Positions 25,729 to 34,206 are shown, counted from the stretch's first letter. The stretch: 51,040 bases of DNA from Burkholderiaceae bacterium (GCA_947448695.1 CANFOL010000014.1:1-51040); one strand, 5' to 3'. Numbers and translations are program-made. The notes: a model not told the origin generated them from the sequence alone.

Positions 25729-26460
25729 TTATTGTCGAATTGGCTGAGTTAATTCAGACCCGGCCAATCGATATAGTTCTTTGATATTGAGTATTTTTAG
25801 GTGTTTACTTTTCACTTCAATAATTCCTGCTTGTGAAAATTTTGATAGGATACGACTGACGGTTTCTATTTTAAGACCAAGGTAGTCACCGATCTCTTCA
25901 CGCCCCATTGCTAAATTAAACTCTGTCGAAGATAGACCTCTTTTGGCAAGTCTTTCTGACAAATAAATAAATAAATAAGCTAACTTTTCTTCAGCATTTA
26001 AACTACCCAAGGTCAGTAGATGCCGATGGTCTTGAGTAATTTCCCGGCTAAGAAGTTGATATAAGTGTCGTTGTAGAGAAGGTATTTTCTGGCATAAAGT
26101 TTCAAACTCTGAGAATTGCACAATACAAACTTCACAATCCTCGAGAGCGATTGCTTCGGACTGATAGACGTTATTGCCGATACCATCTAAGCCTAATATT
26201 TCTCCTGGTAAATGAAAGCCAATGATTTGACTTCGACCATCTTGGAGAAGAAGTTCAGTTTTTAGGGACCCAAAACGAATACTGTAGAGAGATATAAAGG
26301 GGTCTCCTTGATGGTAAAGATACTCTCCTTTATTGAGTCTTAATTTTTGACTGACTAAAATATCGATTTGCTCAGCCTCTTCTATAGTAAGTCCAAGAGG
26401 TAGGCAAAATTTTCCAATTACACACGTAGAGCATTTTGCAGCTTGTTGTAATGGATGCAT
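25729..26460 (-). CDS. fnr: FNR-type oxygen-sensing transcriptional regulator
   Basis: 243 residues. The N-terminal cysteines C10-x2-C13-x5-C19 (KCSTCVIGKFC) have the same spacing as C20/C23/C29 of E. coli FNR. A fourth cysteine is available in ALEDCEVCIVQF, matching C122, so a [4Fe-4S] cluster is expected. The cNMP-like domain (GEYLYHQGDPFISLYSIRFGSLKTELLLQDGRSQIIGFHLPGEILGLDGI) and the dimer helix lead to the helix-turn-helix GREEIGDYLGLKIETVSRILSKFSQAGII, with E-x-x-S-R contacts for TTGAT half-sites. It converges on the Usp gene and is divergent from the DUF2946 gene. Two candidate FNR boxes are in this window. Confidence 0.95.
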   Translation of the reverse strand: MHPLQQAAKCSTCVIGKFCLPLGLTIEEAEQIDILVSQKLRLNKGEYLYHQGDPFISLYSIRFGSLKTELLLQDGRSQIIGFHLPGEILGLDGIGNNVYQSEAIALEDCEVCIVQFSEFETLCQKIPSLQRHLYQLLSREITQDHRHLLTLGSLNAEEKLAYLFIYLSERLAKRGLSSTEFNLAMGREEIGDYLGLKIETVSRILSKFSQAGIIEVKSKHLKILNIKELYRLAGSELTQPIRQ

Positions 26461-26504
26461 ATGCGCCTTATAAAATTTATAATAATTACATTCTTATTAT
26501 GTGT

Positions 26505-26520
26505 CATTTAGTGCTAAATG
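26505..26520. promoter_or_regulatory. Inverted repeat in the fnr/DUF2946 divergent region
   Basis: CATTTAG-TG-CTAAATG, a perfect 7-2-7 repeat, 45 bases upstream of the fnr start and 150 bases upstream of the DUF2946 gene. It does not resemble the FNR box. Its size fits a dimeric regulator site overlapping the fnr promoter; the binding protein is unknown. Confidence 0.35.
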
Positions 26521-26669
26521 AATAGTTAAATTTACGTGTACTTGCATACATAAGAAAAATCTAAATGAGATTTCTTAAGAATCATTCAAGGCATTCATTG
26601 ATGAAATAAAAGATGAGGGCAAATATGAGTTTACCTTATCATTATTTTTGAAAATGCTACAATTTGAAA

Positions 26670-27059
26670 ATGAAATTGAGTCAACGCTCCATATGGGTTC
26701 ACTGGGTAGCTATTTTTGCTATTCTAATGAGCCTATTGGTACCAGCTATTTCTCAAGCCATCATCTCAGATGAGTCTTTAACAAGAATTGACTCAGAGAT
26801 TTGTTCGGCGCTTGGCACGAAAATTTCTCACCATATTCAGATTGATTCAAGTAAGGGCTCAGATCGTTCTAGTGATGAGCATTGTCCTTATTGCGCATTA
26901 CAACATCTTTCTTACATGCCCGCCACAGTGCAGGTACATGCTGTCACTATTGATCATCCAACCACTTTCTCAAGCTTGCATGATCAATCTCCCCGGTCAT
27001 TAATTACATGGCTTAAGCAACCTTCTCAGGCACCTCCTCACATCTCTAAATTAGTTTAG
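26670..27059 (+). CDS. DUF2946-family periplasmic protein
   Basis: 129 residues from the ATG at 26670. A hydrophobic N-terminal signal (VHWVAIFAILMSLLVPAISQA) precedes a mature part containing DEHCPYCALQH near residue 73, the C-P-Y-C-x-x-x-H motif characteristic of DUF2946. The family is widely encoded beside TonB receptors for copper and in copper-responsive operons, and the C-x2-C...H motif suggests Cu(I) binding. It starts the cluster DUF2946, TonB receptor, propeller, TlpA-like protein. Confidence 0.82.
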   Translation: MKLSQRSIWVHWVAIFAILMSLLVPAISQAIISDESLTRIDSEICSALGTKISHHIQIDSSKGSDRSSDEHCPYCALQHLSYMPATVQVHAVTIDHPTTFSSLHDQSPRSLITWLKQPSQAPPHISKLV

Positions 27060-27085
27060 CGATAACAAAATATTTGTAACTTTTT

Positions 27086-27121
27086 GGAGGGAATAAATGC
27101 CTTTAGGCATTTATTCGATAG
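27086..27121 (+). promoter_or_regulatory. Shine-Dalgarno / hairpin / start arrangement of the TonB receptor
   Basis: GGAGG (27086-27090) is 31 bases from the receptor ATG, too far for initiation. Between them a perfect 11-bp hairpin (GAATAAATGCC 27091-27101, loop TTTA, GGCATTTATTC 27106-27116) fills the gap. When folded it leaves only five unpaired bases (27117-27121) between Shine-Dalgarno and ATG, the ideal distance. The T-tract needed for a terminator is absent. The geometry is seen directly; its role in translation is inference by analogy with structured leaders of phage T4 genes. Confidence 0.6.
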
Positions 27122-29374
27122 ATGATGAATAAACGTCAATTATTAGTTTTACTCACTGCTCTATGGGCAACAACCATCTGGGCACAATATCCTACTGGTA
27201 ATTCAGTGATGCTTAGTAATGTTCAGCCAGATGTAACAGAGATTTCTGTAGAAGCGAGTAGGTCGAGTACAAAAATAGAGTCGATGCCAGTCTTTACAAC
27301 CTTGATTACTCAAGAAGGCATTCAAAAAAGTCCAGCTTTAACCTTGGATCAATTACTTCGAAATATCAGTTCCGTTAATTTATCTGGAGCACCTTACTAC
27401 GTGTCAGACCCTACGGGAACAAGTTTGAAGATGCGCGGTTTAGCCAATGCCAAAGTACTTGTCATGTTAGACGGAATACCGATTCATGATCCATTTTATT
27501 CAACGATTCAGTGGTTTAAAGTTCCTTTAGCCTCAATTGAACGAGTGGAGGTAATTCGCGGTAGTGGTTCTGCACTTTGGGGTAATTTGGCTGTGGCGGG
27601 TGTGATTAATATCATATCTAAAAAACCAACTAGTCCTGGAGGAGAGATTTCTACAAGCGCTGGAAATATGAATACCCAAAATGTGTATGTAGCTAAAAAC
27701 CTGGAAGTGAGTGAAGACTTAAAAGTTCGTATTTCTGCTGATTATTTTCAAACGGATGGATATATTCCAACCCCCGTATTTTTTAATGGCGCTTATAAGT
27801 TAAGTGCTGGACAAGTTGAAAATTCAGATAAGCAAGCCAACTTGAGATTCGATTCGTACTATCAATTTGATGCTGCTACATCGGGCTTTTTTAAGTTGGG
27901 CTATCACGAACAAAACCAATATATCAACAATGAGCTTGGTCAAAATCTTCAACAGGCCTATGATTTATCTGCCGGCGTTACTTCGCAACTGTCGGATAAA
28001 AGCACGATTGATGGCAAGTTATGGTTTCAATCCATTGTCTTTAATAAGAACAACGCTACCGGATGTTGGCCAGGTATCAATACTACCACAGGTGGTTATA
28101 CACCAAGCTCAAGTACATATAATAGTAAATGTGGTACATCATTTAGTGCGGGTGTTGCCCCATCTGATGCTGCGCCCATTTATAAATACATTGGCCAAAC
28201 GGATTATCAGCCCTACAATGAAGTTGGCGCATCGCTAGTCTATTCCAACAGTTATGCTATTGGTAATAGCACGCTAGGTATTGATTCACGTAGGTTAAGT
28301 GCGAAAGATTCCCAGTTTAATTACAATCCTCCCACGGTGGCTAATGGAATTGTGACAGTTGCACCTTTGGTAAATACATATATATCATCACAGGCTACAC
28401 AGCAGTTTATTGGAACTTTTTTCCAGCAAAAATATCGCCCCATCGATGAATTCGAGGCAACACTTGGACTGCGTCTAGATTCTTGGACAAACTCGAACGC
28501 AAATATCACGATTAATAATAACTCTAGCCCGCAAGATGATAAAACGACGTATAGCTTTAATCCTAGCTTTTCACTGAAGTATTTTGCCGATGATAATTTA
28601 TCTTTAAGATCTTCTGCGTATAAAGGCTTTCGTGCACCGGGTATGAATAATATGTATCGAAGTTTTGGTAGTACTTCCAGCACATCTACATCAATTTCAA
28701 ACCCCAATCTTTCTCCTGAAAATCTTTATGGTTGGGAAGTCGGAGCAGATTATCAATCCTCTTTTGTTGATTTGAACTTTACTTACTACAATTTGTATGT
28801 GCAAAATATGAACTACTCAATGGCTTTATCAAGTACTTCAACTGGAGTGGCAGCCCAATATTATTCAAGTATTAAAAGTTTATATGGTATTACCGCTTCC
28901 CCATTTAATTACTATCTTGATCAATTTGATTCTAGATCGAATGGTCTTGAGCTAGGATCGAAGTGGCGTTTAGCAAACAATCTTTCATTGATTGCTAATT
29001 ATATTTACACCAATGCATTTTTAACAAATACGATTGATCCATCAAAGAATCCTTCCTTCCAGCAATTAGGGGGTGTATCTCCTAATATGGGTATTTTGGG
29101 GATTGACTGGAAGATCAATCCTAAACTTAAAACCTATTGGCAAGCACGTGCAGTTAGTCAAGCTTATCTGGATACAGCGCAAACCGTTCAAATGCCAGGA
29201 TATGTGACCGTTGACTTCAGCGTGGCGTATGACTATGACAACAAGACGACCTTCACTGCCAATGGTATGAATCTGCTCAATCAAGGTTACTATACCGATG
29301 GAGGCTCATCTTCAACTACACCGACGCTGGGAATACCAAGATTAGTGATGGTGGGCTTGCGTTATAAGTTTTAA
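27122..29374 (+). CDS. TonB-dependent outer-membrane receptor (probably copper)
   Basis: 750 residues with a signal peptide (cleavage after IWA). No classical TonB box was confirmed, but the plug domain is clear: VEASRSSTKIESMPVFTTLITQEGIQKSPALTLDQLLRNISSVNLSGAP, LKMRGLANAKVLVMLDGIPIHDPFYSTIQWFKVPLASIERVEVIRGSGSALWGNLAVAGVINIISKKP (residues 40-185). A 22-strand barrel follows, ending in PRLVMVGLRYKF with the terminal Phe. The neighbours (DUF2946, a Cys/His-rich propeller, TlpA-like thioredoxin) point to copper or a copper chelate; by sequence alone a siderophore or cobalamin receptor cannot be excluded. The start is preceded by an unusual hairpin. Confidence 0.9.
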   Translation: MMNKRQLLVLLTALWATTIWAQYPTGNSVMLSNVQPDVTEISVEASRSSTKIESMPVFTTLITQEGIQKSPALTLDQLLRNISSVNLSGAPYYVSDPTGTSLKMRGLANAKVLVMLDGIPIHDPFYSTIQWFKVPLASIERVEVIRGSGSALWGNLAVAGVINIISKKPTSPGGEISTSAGNMNTQNVYVAKNLEVSEDLKVRISADYFQTDGYIPTPVFFNGAYKLSAGQVENSDKQANLRFDSYYQFDAATSGFFKLGYHEQNQYINNELGQNLQQAYDLSAGVTSQLSDKSTIDGKLWFQSIVFNKNNATGCWPGINTTTGGYTPSSSTYNSKCGTSFSAGVAPSDAAPIYKYIGQTDYQPYNEVGASLVYSNSYAIGNSTLGIDSRRLSAKDSQFNYNPPTVANGIVTVAPLVNTYISSQATQQFIGTFFQQKYRPIDEFEATLGLRLDSWTNSNANITINNNSSPQDDKTTYSFNPSFSLKYFADDNLSLRSSAYKGFRAPGMNNMYRSFGSTSSTSTSISNPNLSPENLYGWEVGADYQSSFVDLNFTYYNLYVQNMNYSMALSSTSTGVAAQYYSSIKSLYGITASPFNYYLDQFDSRSNGLELGSKWRLANNLSLIANYIYTNAFLTNTIDPSKNPSFQQLGGVSPNMGILGIDWKINPKLKTYWQARAVSQAYLDTAQTVQMPGYVTVDFSVAYDYDNKTTFTANGMNLLNQGYYTDGGSSSTTPTLGIPRLVMVGLRYKF

Positions 29375-29394
29375 ATGAGAAGCTAAGCTATAAA

Positions 29395-30657
29395 TTGAAA
29401 AAAAACTTTAGAATCGGAATAGTGATGATCGTATCCATGGTCCAGAAATTAAAAAAATATCTCGGTGTGAGCTGGATAGTACTCATTTGTACTCCGATTC
29501 TATGTAATGCTCAAACACACGATCATGGGATGAAAAAAGCCGTTATGAGTTGCACAACAACTGGCATGGAGTGTGCCAATGCAGCTACTCCTTTTATGAC
29601 CAATGATGGCAAGCTATGGGTAACATGGACTGCTGGTGGAGTCATCTCAGTTGCAAAATCCACTAATTTAGGAAAAACTTTTGATGAGCCTATTCGATTG
29701 GCTGAGCATGGTAAATCTTTGGATACGGGAGGTGACGCAAGACCCCAGATAGTCATTGATTCTCAGAGAAGAATCGTCATTGCTTATGCCTTCTTTAAAG
29801 ATACCAATTGGAATGCACAAATCAATACAGTAGTATCTGAAGATCTAGGAAAAAACTTCTCTAAGCCAGTCAGTATTGTTAAAGATGAAACAAGTCAACG
29901 ATTTCCATCGATGATCAATAGCAAGAATGGCATATTTATAACCTGGATCGATAAACGCCTAATTGCCGAAGAAAATAAAAAAGGTAAAAAGAAATTAGGC
30001 GGCTCAGTTGCTTATGGTTGGCTAGATCAAAAAGGAATGATTACTGGCAAAGAAGTGATAGCAAATCCAAGCACCTGTGAATGTTGTCGAATTGGTGTAG
30101 CGCTTACTCCTGATCAATCACCAGCTTTTGTGTACCGCGCAATTTTTGATCAAGGGATTCGGGATCATGCAATGCAGATAGTGCAAGCGAATGGGCAAGT
30201 GGGAAAAATTATACCCATTGCCAATGATCAATGGAAAACAGATACCTGCCCACACCATGGACCCACCATTACTGTATCTAAAAATGGCACGATACATACC
30301 GCTTGGTTTACTCAAGGGACTAACCGTACGGGTGTGTTTTATGCCAAATCTAACAATCGCGGAATCGGTTTTTCTTTGCCGCGTAAATTAGGTGATGATG
30401 GCCGTAATGTTGGGCGACCTTATTTATTATCTATGGATGAACACGTTTGGTTGGTTTGGAAAGAATTTGATGGTGAAAAATCTCGAGTGTATGCCGAGTA
30501 CTCTGCAAATGATGGACAAACTTGGAGTGATAAAAAATTGATATCTGAAACATCAGGCTATTCTGACCATCCTTTATTGATCAGTTCACAAGGCAAGGTG
30601 TATTTATCTTGGCTAACACGTCAAAATGGATATGAGTTAATTGAGATGAGTAGATGA
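29395..30657 (+). CDS. Secreted sialidase-fold beta-propeller, Cys/His-rich
   Basis: 420 residues as an open frame; the true start may be the ATG at 29425 or 29437, which gives a cleaner signal peptide (VQKLKKYLGVSWIVLICTPILCNA). The mature protein has repeated Asp-box-like motifs (S-T-N-L-G-K-T-F, SEDLGKNF, SANDGQTWSD), diagnostic of a six-bladed exo-sialidase/BNR propeller. The catalytic Arg triad and Tyr of true sialidases are not evident. Notable are MSCTTTGMEC, NPSTCECCRIG and DTCPHHGPTI, possible copper ligands. The TlpA-like gene overlaps its end by four bases. I infer a copper-binding periplasmic or secreted protein serving the receptor. Confidence 0.7.
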   Translation: MKKNFRIGIVMIVSMVQKLKKYLGVSWIVLICTPILCNAQTHDHGMKKAVMSCTTTGMECANAATPFMTNDGKLWVTWTAGGVISVAKSTNLGKTFDEPIRLAEHGKSLDTGGDARPQIVIDSQRRIVIAYAFFKDTNWNAQINTVVSEDLGKNFSKPVSIVKDETSQRFPSMINSKNGIFITWIDKRLIAEENKKGKKKLGGSVAYGWLDQKGMITGKEVIANPSTCECCRIGVALTPDQSPAFVYRAIFDQGIRDHAMQIVQANGQVGKIIPIANDQWKTDTCPHHGPTITVSKNGTIHTAWFTQGTNRTGVFYAKSNNRGIGFSLPRKLGDDGRNVGRPYLLSMDEHVWLVWKEFDGEKSRVYAEYSANDGQTWSDKKLISETSGYSDHPLLISSQGKVYLSWLTRQNGYELIEMSR

Positions 30658-31142
30658 TGAAAAAATTATTATTCCTATTGAGCTTTTGGATATACATATC
30701 TATTTCTGTTGCTTATGCAGAGATAAAATTGCAACCTTATCAATCTGGTGACTGGTCAGAAATCACTAAAAAATATCCCAATCAAGCCGTCGCTATTCAT
30801 TTTTGGGGCACAACCTGTGCGCCATGTATTACAGAACTTCCAGAGTGGGGCAAATACTTAAAATCAGATAAAAACATTAAAGCAATTTTTGTACAAGTGG
30901 ACGACGTCTCTGGGTCAATGATCCGCAAGAGATTGCAGAGCGCTAAACTAGAGAAGTACGATCATTATTATCTGGCGAGTAATTTTGATGAATTCATCTA
31001 TTTTGAAGTTGATAAAACATGGCATGGAGAAATTCCGATGACAATTTTATTAGGTAAAGATGGAAAAAAAGAACGTATCTTAGGATCTGTTGAATTTAAA
31101 GATATCAAAAAATGGGCCAGTAAACAAATGAATATTCAGTGA
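30654..31142 (+). CDS. TlpA/ResA-like thiol-disulfide protein
   Basis: 162 residues with a signal peptide (LSFWIYISISVAYA). The thioredoxin fold shows AIHFWGTTCAPCITELPEWGKYL with the C-A-P-C active site (about residues 54-57). cis-Pro is in GEIPMTILLGKDG. The W-x-x-x-C-x-P-C context is of the TlpA/ResA type, reducing disulfides in the periplasm. It starts inside the stop of the propeller gene (ATGATGA), so the two are co-translated. A partner role in keeping the Cys-rich propeller or DUF2946 cysteines reduced for Cu(I) binding is an inference. Confidence 0.85.
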   Translation: MMKKLLFLLSFWIYISISVAYAEIKLQPYQSGDWSEITKKYPNQAVAIHFWGTTCAPCITELPEWGKYLKSDKNIKAIFVQVDDVSGSMIRKRLQSAKLEKYDHYYLASNFDEFIYFEVDKTWHGEIPMTILLGKDGKKERILGSVEFKDIKKWASKQMNIQ

Positions 31143-31188
31143 TTGTGAATCAACGATCTAATTAACGATGAGATAGGATTTATTTTTT

Positions 31189-32031
31189 ATGAAATTGCTT
31201 TCATTCACCATGAATCAACGTGATACGTTTGGGATTCTTAAAGGGAATCAAGTTATTGATCTTGGGGCTAGGATGCCGACAACCTCATTATATAGTTTGA
31301 TTCAGGATGGTCTTCTAAATCAAGTTCTAAATCAAGTTGGATCAAAAGATGCAGATTATGCTCTGACTGATATTGAATTTTTAAAGCCGCTGGGCCATGA
31401 AGGTCGTTTTATTTGTGTTGGGAGAAACTATAAAGGACACTTGGCTGAAGCTAATATGAAGTTGCCTGATTTTCCTAGTATGTTTATTCGATTAGGTAGT
31501 TCTATCGTCGCACATCAAAGCCCCATCATCTTGCCAAAAGTATCTCAGCAATTTGATTTTGAGGGAGAGCTTGCACTGGTGATTGGTAAAGCTGGTAGAC
31601 ATATTTCTAGGCAAGAGGCATTCAAGCATATTGTCGGTTATTCTATTTTTATGGATGGTAGTATTCGTGATTTTCAATTTGGGCACTCACTCACTGCAGG
31701 TAAAAACTTTCAATCAACTGGGAGTTTTGGACCATATTTAGTAACGGCTGAAGAAGTGGGAGATCCAAGTCAGCTTGAGTTACTTACTCGTTTAAACGGT
31801 GTTGAAGTGCAACACACTATCACAGATGATTTGATTTTTGATATACCTTATCTTATCGAATATATATCGAGTTATACCACCCTTATGCCTGGAGATATTA
31901 TTGCTACTGGAACTCCAGAGGGTGTTGGTTTTGCAAGAACACCACCTCTTTGGATGAAAGCCGGTGATGTATTAGAAGTTGAGATTTCAACAATGGGTAA
32001 ATTACAAAATACGGTAGTCGCAGAAGTTTAA
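31189..32031 (+). CDS. Fumarylacetoacetate hydrolase family protein (copy 1)
   Basis: 280 residues. An N-terminal FAH_N-like part (MKLLSFTMNQRDTFGILKGNQVIDLGARM) precedes the catalytic domain: FICVGRNYKGHLAEANMKLPDFPSMFIRLGSSIVAHQSPIILPKVSQQFDFEGELALVIGKAGRHIS. The divalent-metal acidic residues E-x-E are in DFEGELA, with FMDGSIRDFQ, GKNFQSTGSFGPYLVTAEE and PGDIIATGTPEGVGFARTPP following. Enzymes of this type hydrolyse or decarboxylate acylpyruvates and ring-fission products. A related copy is at 38249-39136. The genomic setting suggests a ring-fission product hydrolase. Confidence 0.9.
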   Translation: MKLLSFTMNQRDTFGILKGNQVIDLGARMPTTSLYSLIQDGLLNQVLNQVGSKDADYALTDIEFLKPLGHEGRFICVGRNYKGHLAEANMKLPDFPSMFIRLGSSIVAHQSPIILPKVSQQFDFEGELALVIGKAGRHISRQEAFKHIVGYSIFMDGSIRDFQFGHSLTAGKNFQSTGSFGPYLVTAEEVGDPSQLELLTRLNGVEVQHTITDDLIFDIPYLIEYISSYTTLMPGDIIATGTPEGVGFARTPPLWMKAGDVLEVEISTMGKLQNTVVAEV

Positions 32032-32041
32032 AAAATCTCGC

Positions 32042-33199
32042 TTAAAACGTGGATTGAGATAGTGACGAGGGATTGATTTCTGATACTGTTGCAACGCCAC
32101 ATAGTTGCATTGTTCTCATGAGTTCACTTTGTAAAATGGCCAAAGCACGCTTTGCACCTGGCTCACCTGCTGCAATGGCGCCATAGAGCGTTGCACGACC
32201 GATCAAAACTCCTTGAGCACCTAGAGCAATAGCTTTCACGATGTCAGAGCCGCGACGAATACCGCCATCTAAGTAGACTGGAATTGCTTGATTCACGGCA
32301 GCAACGATTGTTGGCAAGGCATCCAGACTAGCCATTGCACCATCTAGCTGCCGTCCTCCGTGATTAGATACAACAATTGCATCAATACCCATCTTGACGA
32401 GTCGTAAAGCATCCTCATGATTTAAAACACCTTTTACAATGAGTTTTCTGGGCCAAAGATCTCGAACTGCTTGAAGTCTATCCCAATCAAAACTAGGATC
32501 ATAGTTGTTGCCAACTGAGGATGCCAAACTTTCGTTCGTTGTACTTGCATTGGTAAGGCCGCTCAAGTTTTTTAACTCTGGAACACCGTTGAATAACATG
32601 GGTAAGGCCCATCGAGGTTTTGATGCAAAATCTAACGTATTTTTTAAGGTAAAGTGAAACGGGATCTTGAAATCATTGCGCAAATCTCTTTCTCGTTTGC
32701 CACCAACAGGCAAATCAACCGTAATCATCAATGCCTCATACTCTGCATCTTGAGCACGTTGGATGAGTTTTCTAAAATAATCTTGATCCTTCAATACATA
32801 GGCCTGAAACCAAAGCCTACCGGGGGCATGGTTAGCAATTTCTTCAATGGAAGCAGTTGCGGTCGTTGATAAGCAATAGGGTATGCCTGCAGATGTTGCA
32901 GCTCTTGCGATGGCAATATCTCCTTCTCGCCAACCAAAGCCAACCGCACCTGTAGGAGCAATCGCACAGGGAAGATGGCTTGGTTTACCTAAAACGGTAC
33001 TGGATAAATCAATAATTGAAACGTTATTCAGTATTTTTGGGATAAAGCGCTTTTCCTGGAAAGCAAGCATATTTCTTTGTAGAGTGATTTCATCTTCAGC
33101 GCCACCGTCAAAAAAATCAAAGACCGCCTTAGGCAATCTTTTTTTTGCGTGTTGTCTTAAATCTTCAATAGAGTAAAAGTGATCGGTAGATGAACTCAT
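32042..33199 (-). CDS. FMN-dependent alpha-hydroxy-acid dehydrogenase (LldD/mandelate type)
   Basis: 385 residues, full length. The pattern is SIEDLRQHAKKRLPKAVFDFFDGGAEDEITLQRN at the start, then IAPTGAVGFGWREGDIAIARAATSAGIPYCLSTTATASIEE, GLWFQAYVLKDQDYFRKL, MITVDLPVGGKRERD, KGVLNHEDALRLVKMGIDAIVVSNHGGRQLDGAMASLDALP with the catalytic His and Arg (S-N-H-G-G-R-Q), and PVYLDGGIRRGSDIVKAIALGAQGVLIGR. It oxidises an L-2-hydroxy acid (lactate, mandelate or glycolate). Substrate loop residues do not allow me to choose. It is divergent from the TauD-like gene, with a 19-base inverted repeat between them. Confidence 0.92.
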   Translation of the reverse strand: MSSSTDHFYSIEDLRQHAKKRLPKAVFDFFDGGAEDEITLQRNMLAFQEKRFIPKILNNVSIIDLSSTVLGKPSHLPCAIAPTGAVGFGWREGDIAIARAATSAGIPYCLSTTATASIEEIANHAPGRLWFQAYVLKDQDYFRKLIQRAQDAEYEALMITVDLPVGGKRERDLRNDFKIPFHFTLKNTLDFASKPRWALPMLFNGVPELKNLSGLTNASTTNESLASSVGNNYDPSFDWDRLQAVRDLWPRKLIVKGVLNHEDALRLVKMGIDAIVVSNHGGRQLDGAMASLDALPTIVAAVNQAIPVYLDGGIRRGSDIVKAIALGAQGVLIGRATLYGAIAAGEPGAKRALAILQSELMRTMQLCGVATVSEINPSSLSQSTF

Positions 33200-33271
33200 T
33201 CATTGATTTTAAAGCATTGTTAGGACTGTCTCGTTAATTTATTACAATAGTGGAGGGTAATCACTATCTTG

Positions 33272-33290
33272 TGTATTTTGTGAAAATACA
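33272..33290. promoter_or_regulatory. Inverted repeat operator between divergent catabolic genes
   Basis: TGTATTTT-GTG-AAAATACA, a perfect 8-3-8 repeat, 35 bases upstream of the TauD-like ATG and 73 bases upstream of the hydroxy-acid dehydrogenase. The G-T-A-T...A-T-A-C core is like FCD-type GntR operators. No GntR gene is in the window. Confidence 0.45.
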
Positions 33291-33324
33291 ATAAAAATCT
33301 ATTAAATCATTTATTTATTTAGCT

Positions 33325-34194
33325 ATGCAAATCCTTCCAGAAAATAAAACCTTAGGTGCAAAAGTTATTCATGCCGACTTATCAAAACAGATTTCCTCAG
33401 AAGATCGAGAAAAAATTGTCAAGTGGCTTGGTGAATATGGTGTTTTAGCGTTTACACAACAAGAACTTACCCCGAAACAATTACGTGACTTTAGTGCAAA
33501 TTTTGGTGAGTTAGAAATTAACGTTGCAAAGGTCGCACAAGATCCGGCATTACCCGAGGTCATGACCTTATCTAATATGGTTGAAGATGGCAAACCCCTA
33601 GGTCTTTCAGATGCGGGGCAAGATTGGCATACGGATATGTCTTATAGCAAGATGATTGCCTTTGCAAATATTTTATATGGCATTAAAATTCCATTTCGTA
33701 ATGGAAAGTCTCTTGGTAATACCGAATTTTGTAATATGCAAGCGGCTTATGAAGGATTGCCTCAAGAGATTCAAAAAGAATTAGAAAATAAAACAATTAC
33801 CCATGACTTCAACAAGTTTTGGGAAAAAATGCGCCAAGAAAAGGGTAGTTCCAGACCGCCATTAACACCAGAGCAACGACTTGCGAAACCACCGGTGTCA
33901 CATCCAGCGATTTTGGTACACCCAATCACGCAAAAAAAGGTGTTGTATGCAAATCCTGGTTACTCCGTTCGAATCAATGAACTCTCTGAAAGTGCTAGTG
34001 ATGAATTATTGCATTTCTTATTTGAGCATCAACTTCAAGAAAAATATCGATACGCATTTGAGTGGGAAGAAAAAGACGTACTCATGTGGGATAACATGGG
34101 TACGATCCATAACGCAGTAGCAGATTATCGAGTAGATGAACACCGTTACATTAAGCGTTGTCAAGTTGCGGCAAATTTGTTTTTTAATTCATAG
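33325..34194 (+). CDS. TauD/TfdA-family Fe(II)/2-oxoglutarate dioxygenase
   Basis: 289 residues. The facial triad is visible: H-x-D in GQDWHTDMSYSKMIA (about residues 104-106) and the distal His in WDNMGTIHNAVADYRVDEHRYIKRCQV, whose Arg binds 2-oxoglutarate. The N-terminal LGAKVIHADLSKQISSEDREKIVKWLGEYGVLAFTQQELTPKQLRDFSANFGEL is the usual jelly-roll entry. Known members hydroxylate taurine, 2,4-D and related aryloxy or sulfonate substrates. The Bug receptor gene 12 bases downstream probably brings its carboxylate substrate. Confidence 0.92.
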   Translation: MQILPENKTLGAKVIHADLSKQISSEDREKIVKWLGEYGVLAFTQQELTPKQLRDFSANFGELEINVAKVAQDPALPEVMTLSNMVEDGKPLGLSDAGQDWHTDMSYSKMIAFANILYGIKIPFRNGKSLGNTEFCNMQAAYEGLPQEIQKELENKTITHDFNKFWEKMRQEKGSSRPPLTPEQRLAKPPVSHPAILVHPITQKKVLYANPGYSVRINELSESASDELLHFLFEHQLQEKYRYAFEWEEKDVLMWDNMGTIHNAVADYRVDEHRYIKRCQVAANLFFNS

Positions 34195-34206
34195 CGAGAT
34201 CCTTTT

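Noticed and set aside
27091..27116. Hairpin before the TonB receptor as a terminator of the DUF2946 gene
   Set aside because: No T-tract follows the stem, and it begins directly after GGAGG with the ATG five bases beyond its end.
32654..33176. Two plus-strand frames opposite the hydroxy-acid dehydrogenase
   Set aside because: Antisense shadows of a full-length, motif-complete enzyme.
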